A stretch of DNA of 64,000 nt, taken from NCBI GenBank assembly GCA_041391505.1, contig JAWKNW010000001.1, forward strand, positions 434,001 through 498,000, written 5' to 3'. Source of the DNA: Rhodothermales bacterium. Its GTDB lineage: Bacteria > Bacteroidota > Rhodothermia > Rhodothermales > JAHQVL01. Positions 18,041 to 27,026 of the stretch are shown piece by piece. A program made the position numbers and the translations under genes. How positions within the stretch are numbered: the stretch's first letter is position 1; each line of letters begins with the position of its first letter. Under the pieces are notes generated by a model. It made no database searches and had not been told where the DNA came from. It saw nothing but the letters and a program-made list of their open reading frames with translations.

Positions 18041-19921
18041 TCACCGCTGCCCGGGGCGATACCGGCCTACGAAGCCGATCAGCGCGCCGCCGATGGCCAG
18101 CCCCAGCACTCCGCCGGCGGCATTGAGCCACCGCCCATCCGGCAGCGCCACCGCGATGAGCAGGAGCAGCCCTCCCATGACCAACGTGAGCCGGCCGGCA
18201 AGCCGGTACGCGCGCGCACCTCGCAGATCCGCCGGCTCGCCCGAATCCAGCACCGGCGTCTTCAAATCAGCCTCCAGGGCTTCGACACGCGCCGCGTACC
18301 ATGCCGGACGCCGCTTGAAGACCATCGACCCGAGAAAAACGAGTGCGCTCACGCCGACGCCGACGAGCGTGTTCATCTCATACCGCCCCAGCTCCAACCC
18401 GGCGACATGGACGGTGAGCGGCGTAAAAAAGGCCCCGAACGAATCCACCGGGATGCCCTGCGCATGATTCGCCGCCATGGCCGCCGCAAAGATCGCGACG
18501 ACGCCGGCGCCGAACGAGGCCATGCCGGACCACCACGGCGTGCGCGTGATGACAAGCCCGAGCATCAACGGCACGAACATCGCCGGCCGGTAGAGCGAAT
18601 CGGCGCGCAGGTAGACGTCGAACGCCCCGCCGTACCGCTCCATCGTCAGCGCCATCCAGATGGCGAAGATCCCCATCACGGCCACGGCGCCCCGCGCAAA
18701 GACCAGCTGCGCGCGATCGGACGGGGCCTGGCCCCGCAGCCGGCGCGCAACCGGCACATACGCGTCGTGCGTCACGACGGCGGAGAGCCAGTTGATCGTC
18801 GTATCCACCGAACTCATCGTGGCGGCGAAGATGGCCGCCACCATAAACCCGAGCAGTCCGTGCGGCAGGACGGCAAGGGCGAGGGTGACGAACGCCGCCT
18901 CCGACGGCTCGCGGAGCTCGGGCCAGAGCGACGCCATGTCGGGAAACAGGATGGGCGTCGCCATCACGGGGAGGATCCACATCAGGGGGAGGACCAGGCC
19001 GAGGCCGGCGCACCAGAGCGCCATCTTCCGCGTGTCGCGCTCGTTGGGGACGCTGTAATAGCGCTGCGCAATGTGCCAGTTGACGTTGTAGCCCATCACG
19101 ATGTTGACCAGATACGCGCCCCAGAACAGCGCCGGCCGGCCCGTCAGCGACAGGTCGAAATACCCCTCCGGCGCATCCCGCGCGAGGCGGGCGATGCCGG
19201 CGGTCAGGCTGCCATCCCCCAGAAAGACATAGGCGATCGGGAGCAGAAGCAGCGTGACGAGCAGGAGGATGACAAACTGGAGCGCGTCCGTCACCATCAC
19301 TGCCCAGAGCCCGCCGAACAGGGTATAGATCACCATCACGCCGCCGGTCGCGAGGATCGAAAGCTGGAAGCCGTTGACCTGCGCCACGCCGAGGTCGAAC
19401 GTCGCCGCGTTGAAACCCAGCGCCGTGGAGACGAAGATGCACAGGGTGTAGATGAGGATGCCCAGCGTCAGCACGTTGGGCACGACGGCGAGGAGCGTGT
19501 AGAAGTAGGTCGTGCTCGTCGAAAACCGCCGGCTCAGAAACTCCATCGGCGTGTCGATGCGCGTCCGCCGCCAGAGCGGACCGTACACCGCCCACCCGAG
19601 CAGGTACGCGGGCGCCGCCAGCGTAAATAGCACCAGGGCGCCGCCCCCGTCCTTGTACGTCACCCCGGCGGCCCCGACAAACATGAACGCCGAAAACCCC
19701 GAGATGAACAGCGACACCATCGACAGCCCCCAGGGTATCCGCCCGCCCCCCTTGAAGTAATCCCCCGTGTCCCGATTGAACCGCGCCACATACACCCCCG
19801 CGCCGGCGACGAGGAGCAGGTAGAGACCGATGACGGCGTAGTCGAGCGGGTTGAGGAAACGCAGGTCGGGCGGATCGGGGATCGCAAATCGTACATCGTA
19901 CATCAGTCCGATTCCCATCAT
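18041..19921 (-). CDS. Sodium:solute symporter (SSS family)
   Basis: 626 aa, about 13-15 membrane segments. Family marks: LDYAVIGLYLLLVAGAGVYV, SMVSLFISGFSAFMFVGAAG, the Na+-site region TLFGGLWAVMVTDALQFVIL, and AAIFAATMSSVDTTINWLSA with the Thr/Ser pair that binds sodium in SSS proteins. It should import a sugar, osmolyte or carboxylate with Na+. Two consecutive ATG codons lie at 19921 and 19918; a third at 19903 begins MYDVRFAIPD, which is encoded by a short degenerate repeat, so the exact start is uncertain. It is the last gene of the long minus-strand locus that starts near 30.5 kb, and may supply the transport step for a product made there. Confidence 0.9.
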   Translation of the reverse strand: MMGIGLMYDVRFAIPDPPDLRFLNPLDYAVIGLYLLLVAGAGVYVARFNRDTGDYFKGGGRIPWGLSMVSLFISGFSAFMFVGAAGVTYKDGGGALVLFTLAAPAYLLGWAVYGPLWRRTRIDTPMEFLSRRFSTSTTYFYTLLAVVPNVLTLGILIYTLCIFVSTALGFNAATFDLGVAQVNGFQLSILATGGVMVIYTLFGGLWAVMVTDALQFVILLLVTLLLLPIAYVFLGDGSLTAGIARLARDAPEGYFDLSLTGRPALFWGAYLVNIVMGYNVNWHIAQRYYSVPNERDTRKMALWCAGLGLVLPLMWILPVMATPILFPDMASLWPELREPSEAAFVTLALAVLPHGLLGFMVAAIFAATMSSVDTTINWLSAVVTHDAYVPVARRLRGQAPSDRAQLVFARGAVAVMGIFAIWMALTMERYGGAFDVYLRADSLYRPAMFVPLMLGLVITRTPWWSGMASFGAGVVAIFAAAMAANHAQGIPVDSFGAFFTPLTVHVAGLELGRYEMNTLVGVGVSALVFLGSMVFKRRPAWYAARVEALEADLKTPVLDSGEPADLRGARAYRLAGRLTLVMGGLLLLIAVALPDGRWLNAAGGVLGLAIGGALIGFVGRYRPGQR

Positions 19922-19991
19922 GCCGTTGCCTGCCAGGCGGTTCTCATCTTGCGGCCCGGTAATGCATGTTTTGCGATCTTCGATTTACGAT

Positions 19992-20987
19992 TTACGGCTT
20001 GCCTTCAAACAGATCTCTCCCCTTCACCAGCGCGCGCATCTTCGCATCGGCAATGGAGCGTTTGAGCATCCAGAAGCCGCAGTCGGGGTGGACGTACCGG
20101 ATGCGTTCGACGCCGACGGCCTTCGCGGCGGCTTCGATCCGGCGGGCGACGAGTTCGGGCGACTCGACGACGGTTTTTTTGATGTCGATCACGCCGATGC
20201 CGAGGCCAATTTCAGGGCGGACGTCGTTCAGATAGGCCAGCTCTTCCTCGCCGCGGTAGGCGAACTCGAGCACCATGTGGTCGGTGTGCAACTGATTGAT
20301 GTAGCCGATGAGCGACTGCCAGTGGCCCTTCTGGATCGACTGCCCGCCGTAGTTGCCGAAGCACATGTGCACCGCCGGCGTGTTCGGCACGGCGTCGAGC
20401 ATGACGTTGAGCGCGCTGGCGGCCCAGTCGGCCTCCTCGGGTGAGCCCGTGATGTTGGCTTCGTCGAGCTGCACGATCTCGGCGTCGATCTCGCGGATCT
20501 GCGCGGCGATCACGCCTGCGAGGGCGTGCGCCAGCTCCGGAACGTCGCTGTAGTGATGGTCGAGCAGCGTCTTGCTGAGCATGTGCGGCCCGGTGACGGT
20601 GAACTTGAGCGGCGTAGCGGTGAGCCGGCGGACGCGGCGGTAGTCGTCCACCAGATTGAGCATCCCCTCCCCGAGCGGCCCCTCGACGACGGCGGCTGGC
20701 TTCGTGCGAAAGCCCATCCCCTGCTTCTTCCGAAAATCCTCGGCGTCCTTGCGAGTGACCCGGCTCCGGATCCCTTCCAGCGGCTTCACGAAGTACTCGA
20801 TCATCCCGTTCGTTTCGGGATGGTTGATGTCGAAGCGGTACAGCTCGCCGTCGGCGATGACGTCGAGGCCGGCGAGTTCCTGGGTTTTGAGGACGACGCT
20901 CGTGGCGTCGTTGAGGGCCTGCTGGCTGGGCGCGGCCACGAGCCAGTCGATGATCGGGTAGCTACCTACGACGGTTGTTTTAATCAC
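19992..20987 (-). CDS. Cobalamin-independent methionine synthase (MetE C-terminal)-like methyltransferase
   Basis: 331 aa, the size of a single MetE C-terminal TIM barrel and half of full MetE. Marks: TTVVGSYPIIDWL, IADGELYRFDI, the zinc-site segments VHMCFGNYGG (His-x-Cys) and HPDCGFWML (Cys), plus LKFTVTGPHMLSKTLL. Such stand-alone proteins transfer a methyl group to or from a thiol, or act as related lyases. The start is a GTG at 20987 with no clear Shine-Dalgarno. It follows two PhyH oxygenases on the same strand, so a job in handling a methylated compound is possible, but that is an inference from context. The true methyl donor and acceptor are unknown. Confidence 0.8.
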   Translation of the reverse strand: MIKTTVVGSYPIIDWLVAAPSQQALNDATSVVLKTQELAGLDVIADGELYRFDINHPETNGMIEYFVKPLEGIRSRVTRKDAEDFRKKQGMGFRTKPAAVVEGPLGEGMLNLVDDYRRVRRLTATPLKFTVTGPHMLSKTLLDHHYSDVPELAHALAGVIAAQIREIDAEIVQLDEANITGSPEEADWAASALNVMLDAVPNTPAVHMCFGNYGGQSIQKGHWQSLIGYINQLHTDHMVLEFAYRGEEELAYLNDVRPEIGLGIGVIDIKKTVVESPELVARRIEAAAKAVGVERIRYVHPDCGFWMLKRSIADAKMRALVKGRDLFEGKP

Positions 20988-21077
20988 GATAATCAGTTTC
21001 GGGTAGATGGTTTACAGCGTGACGCCCCGGCGGGACGTCGTGGAGGCGGGTGGCGATCGCCACCTGGCGGCAAGACG

Positions 21078-21836
21078 TTACAGCGCCGGCATGACGTCCT
21101 GGACGTCGCAGCGGTTCATCCAGCTGCCTTCCTTCAGGTAGTGCACGGCCCACGCGCGGCGGTAGCGGACCTTCGACCGGTTGCCGTACGATCCGTGGAT
21201 CGTGTGGCCGTCGAAAAAGACGCCGCCGCCTTTCGGGACCGTCAGGCGAACGATCTCCTCCGGCCGGATGTCCTCGATCTCGAAGGAGTACATCTTCTCG
21301 ACCCACTCACGGCCGTTCCGGTCGCGCATCGGGTAGTCCATTTCCCACGCGTCGTGCTCGTCCGCATTCTGGTTCTTGTGCGTCCGGTACAGACCGCGCT
21401 TGTGGCTGCCCGGCACCACGCAGAGGCCGCCGTTTTCGGCGTCGGTGTCGCCCAGGGCGAGCCAGCATGCCGTCAGCGTCGCCGGCTCGCAGGGCAGGTA
21501 GTGCAGGTCCTGATGGAGCGCCACGCCGCTGCCGCCCACCTCGTGGTCGCCGGCGGGTTTTTTCTCGAGGTACATCGTCTGCACGATCATCGGCCGGCCG
21601 CCGACGATCTGCGCGATGCCGCCCGCCACGTTCGGGTGGGTGGCGAGGTAGTGCCACTCGGGATCGGATTTGTGATGCAGGAGGTCCTGCCGCCAGCCGG
21701 CGGGCTTGGCTTCCTGCTCGTAGGCGACGAAACGATCCACCTCTTCATCGGACAACAACCCGTGCACGACGAGGAAGCCGTCGCGTTCGTACTGCGCCAG
21801 CTGTTCCGGGCTGAGCGGCCCGTTCTTGTATTCCAT
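21078..21836 (-). CDS. Phytanoyl-CoA dioxygenase (PhyH) family oxygenase, copy 1
   Basis: 252 aa from the ATG at 21836 (MEYKNGPLSPEQLAQYERDG); starts further up overlap the neighbouring gene. Fe(II)/2-oxoglutarate oxygenase marks: QYERDGFLVVHGLLSDEEVD, the HxD iron pair in VALHQDLHYLP, ALGDTDAENGGLCVVPGSHK, and the distal His in FFDGHTIHGSYGNRS. Cytosolic. It should hydroxylate a small organic substrate. It lies 49 bp downstream of a second, more distant PhyH gene. Such pairs are frequent in catabolic loci of Bacteroidota and Planctomycetes; the substrate cannot be predicted. Confidence 0.88.
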   Translation of the reverse strand: MEYKNGPLSPEQLAQYERDGFLVVHGLLSDEEVDRFVAYEQEAKPAGWRQDLLHHKSDPEWHYLATHPNVAGGIAQIVGGRPMIVQTMYLEKKPAGDHEVGGSGVALHQDLHYLPCEPATLTACWLALGDTDAENGGLCVVPGSHKRGLYRTHKNQNADEHDAWEMDYPMRDRNGREWVEKMYSFEIEDIRPEEIVRLTVPKGGGVFFDGHTIHGSYGNRSKVRYRRAWAVHYLKEGSWMNRCDVQDVMPAL

Positions 21837-21885
21837 GGTTATGAGCGTCTGGTTGATGGCGAGCGCGTCCGGCATCCTGCCGGCC

Positions 21886-22701
21886 CTATTCATCCCCGAT
21901 CAGCACCGGGAAGCGCGTCCCGCGGAGCGGTTCGCCCTTTCGGCTGGTGATCGTGCCGTCGAACGGGTTGCCCATCTTTTCATCGGCCGCGTAGGTGATG
22001 CCTTCCGGGATGTAGATGGTCACGAACGCGCGTCGCGTCTGCTGGGTGGTGTTGGCGTTCGCGTAATGGAAGGTGAGGCCGTGGTGGAACGTGCAGCTGC
22101 CGGCCTTCATCTCCACGGGGACCGGCTTCCACAGCGCGCGCTGCTCGGCGCTGAGGAGATCGAACAGGGCCTTGCCGTCCGGCCCGAACGAGATCGGTTC
22201 GAACTCGCCCCACCGGTGCGATCCGGCGATGAACTGCATGCAGCCGCGTTCGATCGTCACGTCGTCCAGCGCCATCCAGCACGAAAACATGCCGCCCTCC
22301 TTCGACGGCCAATAAGGCTGGTCCTGGTGCCACGGCGAAGGAGCGCTCGGCCCCGGCTCCTTCACCAGCGCCTGATCGTGGTACAGGCGCAGCGACGAAC
22401 TGCCCGACAGCCGCTGCGCGATGCCGGCTACTCGCTCGCCAAACACATACGCCTTCACCTCGGGGTACAGCTCCCACAGGTTGAGCATCTGGAGGATCTT
22501 TTCCTTCTCGCCGGTGGGAGTGGCGCCGGCCAGGTCACGCGCCAACGTTTTTCGCTCCTGCACGGCCTTCGCCAGTCCGCCGCGGAGGTATTCCACTTCG
22601 TCCATCGAGAGCACGTCATCGAACTGGACGTACCCGTTTTCCCGAAAAAAGGCCACCTTCTCGTCGGAGACGGGGTATGGGCCTGAAAATAGCGCTTGCA
22701 T
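21886..22701 (-). CDS. Phytanoyl-CoA dioxygenase (PhyH) family oxygenase, copy 2
   Basis: 271 aa from the ATG at 22701; a TTG nine bases upstream is in frame but less likely. Marks: KVAFFRENGYVQFDDVLSMD, the iron HxD in SPWHQDQPYWPS, CWMALDDVTIERGCMQFIAG with SHRWGEFEP, and the distal His in TFHHGLTFHYANANTT. It is clearly in the same family as the next gene downstream but differs along its length, so the two probably act on different substrates or steps. The bases just upstream of the start are a degenerate 7-mer repeat. Confidence 0.88.
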   Translation of the reverse strand: MQALFSGPYPVSDEKVAFFRENGYVQFDDVLSMDEVEYLRGGLAKAVQERKTLARDLAGATPTGEKEKILQMLNLWELYPEVKAYVFGERVAGIAQRLSGSSSLRLYHDQALVKEPGPSAPSPWHQDQPYWPSKEGGMFSCWMALDDVTIERGCMQFIAGSHRWGEFEPISFGPDGKALFDLLSAEQRALWKPVPVEMKAGSCTFHHGLTFHYANANTTQQTRRAFVTIYIPEGITYAADEKMGNPFDGTITSRKGEPLRGTRFPVLIGDE

Positions 22702-22812
22702 CGCGTTCAAGGTTCAAGGTTTATGGTTCAAGGGCATTTGAAGGGGTCAGGTCGCACGCGATACGTTGCCATATCCTTGGACGTTAAACCTGAATCCTTA
22801 AACAGCCCGCCG
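22702..22812. repeat. Short-period low-complexity repeat upstream of the PhyH start
   Basis: The left part, about 22706-22735, is built from variants of GTTCAAGGTT. The reverse complement of the same word makes up 61028-61057. No ORF, promoter or terminator was recognised in the gap. Confidence 0.6.
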
Positions 22813-23826
22813 TTAATCGGCGGCGGGCGCAAATGTCATGTCGAACACCAGCGTCCCGAACATGCCGGCGGAGGTCCAGCGTTTTCCATCGTCGTCCGAG
22901 TAGAAGATGCCGGCCTCGACGGTGGCGACCCAGATGCGGCCGCTGACGTCCGGGTCGAAGATGACTTCGTAGAAGTCGTCGACCGGGAGGCGGTCTCCGG
23001 TGCGTTTCCAGGTGCGGCCGCCGTTGGCGCTGATGAGCACCCCGGTATCCCAGCCCACGGCGGCCATGCGCCGGGCGTTCGCCGGGTCGATGGCGACGCC
23101 GTAGAATGTCTGCTGCTGCGTCCGCCCCCGGGCCCGCGTCCACGTCCGCCCGCCGTCGTTGGAGGCCATCACGCCGCCTCGGGCCATGCCGGCGAGCCAC
23201 ACGCCGGGCTCGCTGGCGCTTTGCTGGATATCCATCACGTCGTCGACCTCGGCGACACGCGTCCAGGTCGCGCCGTCGTCCTCGGAGCGGTACAGGCCGT
23301 GTTCGGCGCCGGCGAGCAGCCGGCCCGATGCGGAGCGATCCACCTCCACCGCCTGCACGTACCGGTTCAGCACCTCGCCGCCGATAAAGGCCCAGGTGTC
23401 GCCGCGATCGTGGGAGCGCCAGACGCCGTCGGCCGACGAGAGGTAGATGCGTTCGGGCCGCTGCGGATCGACCTCCACGTCCTGCACTTCCGTGATCCGC
23501 CAGTCCGTCACGATGCGCCAGCTTGCGCCACCGTCGAACGAACGGAGCAGGCCGTTGCCGGCCGCCAGATAGATCGTGCGCGGGTCGGAGGGGTCGAACG
23601 CGATCCCGAATACGCGAGGAATCTTCCAGCCGATATGGGTCCAGGTGCTGTCGCCGGCAAATACGTGGAAGCCGGCGTCGGTGAGCGGCGCGCCCACCAC
23701 ATAGCCCTTGTTCTGGATGAGGCCGGCGTAGAGCCGGTGCTGCGCGCGGGCGGGTGCGACCAAACCGGCGACCAGCAGGCCGGCGAGCAGTACGCCCCTC
23801 GCCCGGGCTGGGATGATCCGGGTCAT
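22813..23826 (-). CDS. Secreted BNR/Asp-box beta-propeller (sortilin/VPS10-like)
   Basis: 337 aa from the ATG at 23826, which overlaps the TGA of the upstream gene by 4 nt (ATGA) and starts a normal signal peptide ending PARAQ. It carries at least six Asp-box motifs: SFDGGASW, SHDRGDTW, SEDDGATW, SNDGGRTW, SANGGRTW and SDDDGKRW, one per propeller blade. Proteins of this type are secreted or periplasmic and often bind or cleave glycans, but the catalytic residues of sialidases are not evident, so no enzyme call is made. Translational coupling ties it to the lyase-like protein encoded just upstream. Confidence 0.85.
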   Translation of the reverse strand: MTRIIPARARGVLLAGLLVAGLVAPARAQHRLYAGLIQNKGYVVGAPLTDAGFHVFAGDSTWTHIGWKIPRVFGIAFDPSDPRTIYLAAGNGLLRSFDGGASWRIVTDWRITEVQDVEVDPQRPERIYLSSADGVWRSHDRGDTWAFIGGEVLNRYVQAVEVDRSASGRLLAGAEHGLYRSEDDGATWTRVAEVDDVMDIQQSASEPGVWLAGMARGGVMASNDGGRTWTRARGRTQQQTFYGVAIDPANARRMAAVGWDTGVLISANGGRTWKRTGDRLPVDDFYEVIFDPDVSGRIWVATVEAGIFYSDDDGKRWTSAGMFGTLVFDMTFAPAAD

Positions 23827-25625
23827 GGCGTTACCGTGTCTGTGATCGTCAGATCGGTGAAATCGAGGACGCGGCAGGCGCGCTCGTAGCAGATTTCCAG
23901 CTTCTGGCTGCCTCGATCCGCATTCAGGAACGGCCCCTCGAACAGCGGCCAGCCGGCGTAATCGAGCGGCGTTCCATCGACGGTCATGGGCTCGCCATAC
24001 CGCGCGTGGAGCCGGGCGCCGGCCAGTGTGGTGAACGAGACCTCCGGCACGGGCTCGGTCGCGGTATGCAGCGGCAGGGCGCGGACGGCCTCCTTGAAGC
24101 CCTCCCACGACGCATAGCGGCCGGCCGGCGCCACCTGGACGACGGCGCCGTTCTTCAACTGCCCGCTATACCATCGCCAGTCGCCGGCGTCATTTTGCTC
24201 CCAGGCATAGCCGGCGAGGGGGAAGAAGGCGATGTACGCGTCGCCGCCCCGGGCGAAGATCCAGCCGGAAGGGTCTTCCTCCCGCTTCGTGAGATCGCGG
24301 GAGAAGAAGGCGTTCACCACCGGAAACCGGTTTCCTTTCGGGATATCGTAGAGGGCGATCAACGCATCCTCGTGCTGCGCCACCTGCTCGTAGGGGGAGC
24401 CGCCCGTCCATTTCGTCGGCTCGTCATATTCCTTTTTCGAGCGGACGATCAACTCCGTCACCATATCGGGATGCTCGGCGAAATACATGGTGCCTTCTTC
24501 GGGATTGGAGTAGGGTTGCACTGTAAAAAATGTGTTGTGCGCGCCCCGCGGATCGTCCACCGTCCACATCAGGCTCCACGTCTCCTGCTGGATCGGCTGG
24601 AGGAGCCCGCCCTGGCTCGATCCGAGAACGTATTCGGGGCGCATCCAGGTGTACTTGTAGACCGGCGCGTTCCGGACGTCGCTGTTCCGCCACCGGTGGC
24701 GCGTGCGTTTCAATTCGCGATGCGCGTAGGGGGTGGCGCGATCCGTCGCGATCTGGTACAGCAGGTAAGGCGGCTCGTAGCCGCTCTGGGCCAGGATGTA
24801 GGATTCACCGCTCGGGCCGAACGGCATGTTGCCCCACATCAGCCACGCGAAACGCGGCGAGGCGGAGAGCCATTGTTCGGTGACGCCGCGTTCGTAGATG
24901 CGGCTGTGCGCGCCGCCGTAATAGCCTCCCAGACTCTCCGCCGCGTAGTCGGCGATCACATACTCCAGCATCATCCGGCCACGCTGGCGCATCTCGGGGT
25001 CGATCGCATACGCCGCGAGAAGCGCCATCGGGGCGATGTAGACCTTGATGTAGTGTGGCGAGTCGTATTCGCCCTGTCCGATCGTCGTCGCGAGGCGCAT
25101 CCATTCGGTCAGGTATTCTTTGGCCTCGGCCATGTTTTCGCGCGACGATTTCCCGTTGTACCACCGGTCGCCGGCATCGTCCGGGTACTCCTGCGCCATC
25201 AGGTAGAGGGTCGAATAATAGAGCGCCCAGTGATTCTCGGTATCGCCGCGGTAGGGCATGTACGTCCGCCACAGGTCCCGCAACCGGGCCTTGTACGACG
25301 CCGGCAGCGTATCGCGGCCGGCGAACCAGGCGGTGACGAAGGGAAACATCCAGAACATGTCGCCGCTCGGCGGCTTCGCCAGGACCGAATCGATGCGGGC
25401 CAGCACCCAGTCCATGTCCTCCCCGCGCGTCAGCCGGGCCGCAATCTCGAAATAGCCGCCGGCGGACAGGTCCGTCGCCGGCACCCGGTGCGCATAAAAG
25501 GCGATCAACGAATCCCGCCGCGCCTGGTAGGCCTCGGAGTAGGCGCCCGGGGTGGATTGCGCGGAGGCCGGGACGGCGGTCGTCATCGCCAGCAGTAAAC
25601 CGAGCGCTGCCGCCGCAATCGTCAT
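23823..25625 (-). CDS. Secreted heparinase/alginate-lyase-like (alpha/alpha)-toroid protein
   Basis: 600 aa if translation starts at the ATG at 25625. The first half is helical with Trp/Tyr-rich repeats (RGDTENHWALYYSTLYLMAQ and GQGEYDSPHYIKVYIAPMAL); the second half is beta-rich. That is the layout of heparinase II/III and related polysaccharide lyases, but I cannot assign a PL or GH family. Signal peptide MTIAAAALGLLL ending ASAQ. The preceding in-frame codons read AWIPAFAGMT, the product of a dispersed CCCCGCGAAAGCGGGG-type repeat; an ATG at 25727, 5 nt after the upstream stop, is the alternative start and would add 34 residues. Role inferred: cleavage of a polysaccharide feeding the adjacent ABC importer. 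Confidence 0.65.
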   Translation of the reverse strand: MTIAAAALGLLLAMTTAVPASAQSTPGAYSEAYQARRDSLIAFYAHRVPATDLSAGGYFEIAARLTRGEDMDWVLARIDSVLAKPPSGDMFWMFPFVTAWFAGRDTLPASYKARLRDLWRTYMPYRGDTENHWALYYSTLYLMAQEYPDDAGDRWYNGKSSRENMAEAKEYLTEWMRLATTIGQGEYDSPHYIKVYIAPMALLAAYAIDPEMRQRGRMMLEYVIADYAAESLGGYYGGAHSRIYERGVTEQWLSASPRFAWLMWGNMPFGPSGESYILAQSGYEPPYLLYQIATDRATPYAHRELKRTRHRWRNSDVRNAPVYKYTWMRPEYVLGSSQGGLLQPIQQETWSLMWTVDDPRGAHNTFFTVQPYSNPEEGTMYFAEHPDMVTELIVRSKKEYDEPTKWTGGSPYEQVAQHEDALIALYDIPKGNRFPVVNAFFSRDLTKREEDPSGWIFARGGDAYIAFFPLAGYAWEQNDAGDWRWYSGQLKNGAVVQVAPAGRYASWEGFKEAVRALPLHTATEPVPEVSFTTLAGARLHARYGEPMTVDGTPLDYAGWPLFEGPFLNADRGSQKLEICYERACRVLDFTDLTITDTVTP

Positions 25626-25647
25626 CCCCGCGAAAGCGGGGATCCAT
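25620..25647. repeat. Dispersed palindromic repeat of the CCCCGC-GAAA-GCGGGG type
   Basis: CGTCATCCCCGCGAAAGCGG followed by GGATCCAT; the hairpin arms are 25626-25631 and 25636-25641 with a GAAA loop. This sequence type is scattered through many bacterial genomes. Here it overlaps the start region of the lyase-like gene and supplies its likely ATG. Confidence 0.8.
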
Positions 25648-25732
25648 GCAAGGCTCCGAGGTTGACGGCGAGAAAATCGTATCCAAAGACGATTTCGGAG
25701 TCCCATTTCGCGTTCAATTCGCTGCATGCCAT

Positions 25733-27016
25733 TCACGGGCGGTTGGGCGCCAGTAGCGCGTTGAGGTCTTCTTCCATCCGCGGCAGCACCTCGTTGGCGG
25801 CGATCTGCCCGTAACAGAAACGTTCGATGTAGGCGCCGACGATTTCGAGGGCCTGCTGCATGCGCGGAAACGGTTTGAGGACGCGGAGATCCTGCGCGAG
25901 GAAGGTCCGCAGATACGGGTCGTCCTGGTAACGCGGCAGCGCGGCGACCGACTTGATGGTCGGGAGCGCGCCACCCACGATCGCGTAGCGGTCGTACACC
26001 TCGTGGCTCATCATGAAATCGATCAGCCGCCAGGCCTCTTCCTGGTGCGGGCTGTCGCCGCTGACGCTCCAGATATACGTCCCGCCGGCGCTGTACGACC
26101 CTTCTTCTGCCGGAATCGGGGCGACGCCGAAGTCGATATCCGGATAGTTTTCCTGCATCCATCGCACCACATGCACTTCCCGCAAAAACATGGCGACCCG
26201 CTGCTGCCCGAACCCCTGCTGGTCGCCTTCCAGCGTGACCGCGTCGATGTGCCGCTTGAACAGCACCTGGTCGTAAAAATCGATGGCCTTGCGCCCCTGG
26301 GGACTGTTGAGCAGGGCCCTGGTGCCGGCCTCGTCGAACGCCTCGCCTCCCGCCGAAAACAGGAAGGTCAGCCATTTTTCGGCCGTCCCCGGCTTGAAGC
26401 CTGTTTTGCGCAGCGAGAAGCCGGCGCGCTGGATGGCGCCGTCGGGCGACCGAACCGTGAGACGGTCGGCATAGTCGAGCAACTCGGACCACGTCCGCGG
26501 AGGCCGCTCGGGGTCGAGGCCGGCTTCGCGAAACATGTCCTTGTTGTAATACAGCACCGTCGGCGCGATGTCGCTCGTGATGCCGTACGACACGCCGCCG
26601 AAATACGGCGCATCGCGGATGGCCGGGTTGAGGCTCATCGAATCCGCGTACGCGGTGATAAAATCCGGCGCCGGCGACAGCAACCCGAAGCGCGCGAATT
26701 CGGCGACGACGCGGTCGTTGATGAAAAAGATGTCGGGCGCCTGGCCGCTCGCGAAGCGCAGCCGAAGCTTGATCTCGAAGTCCTTGAGCGAACTGCCTGG
26801 AAACTGCTCGAAGACGACGTCGATATCGGGATGCAGGCGTTCGTATTCCTGCTCGACCCACTTGAAATGGTCGACCTGGCCGGCGCTGATGAGGAGCAGA
26901 TTGAACCGGATGACGGTCCGCCCATCGCCCGTCTCGCCGGCATCGCCCCCGCAGCCGGCGAGCAGCAGCATCGCGAAAGCGACGCCCAGAAGACGATATG
27001 TGCGGAGCGGATGCAT
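25733..27016 (-). CDS. Sugar ABC transporter solute-binding lipoprotein (family 1)
   Basis: 427 aa. Lipoprotein signal with LLLAG-C (Cys 22). The mature part has the MalE/UgpB family pattern: RFNLLLISAGQVDHFKWVEQ, EYERLHPDIDVVFEQFPGSS, ASGQAPDIFFINDRVVAEFA, and the C-terminal SPHQEEAWRLIDFMMSHEVY. It should bind an oligosaccharide or related compound and hand it to the two permeases encoded just upstream (10 bp gap). The ligand is not predictable. No ATP-binding subunit is encoded in the locus; a shared MsmK/UgpC-type ATPase elsewhere would be needed. Confidence 0.93.
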   Translation of the reverse strand: MHPLRTYRLLGVAFAMLLLAGCGGDAGETGDGRTVIRFNLLLISAGQVDHFKWVEQEYERLHPDIDVVFEQFPGSSLKDFEIKLRLRFASGQAPDIFFINDRVVAEFARFGLLSPAPDFITAYADSMSLNPAIRDAPYFGGVSYGITSDIAPTVLYYNKDMFREAGLDPERPPRTWSELLDYADRLTVRSPDGAIQRAGFSLRKTGFKPGTAEKWLTFLFSAGGEAFDEAGTRALLNSPQGRKAIDFYDQVLFKRHIDAVTLEGDQQGFGQQRVAMFLREVHVVRWMQENYPDIDFGVAPIPAEEGSYSAGGTYIWSVSGDSPHQEEAWRLIDFMMSHEVYDRYAIVGGALPTIKSVAALPRYQDDPYLRTFLAQDLRVLKPFPRMQQALEIVGAYIERFCYGQIAANEVLPRMEEDLNALLAPNRP

Positions 27017-27026
27017 CGGTCGGCGA

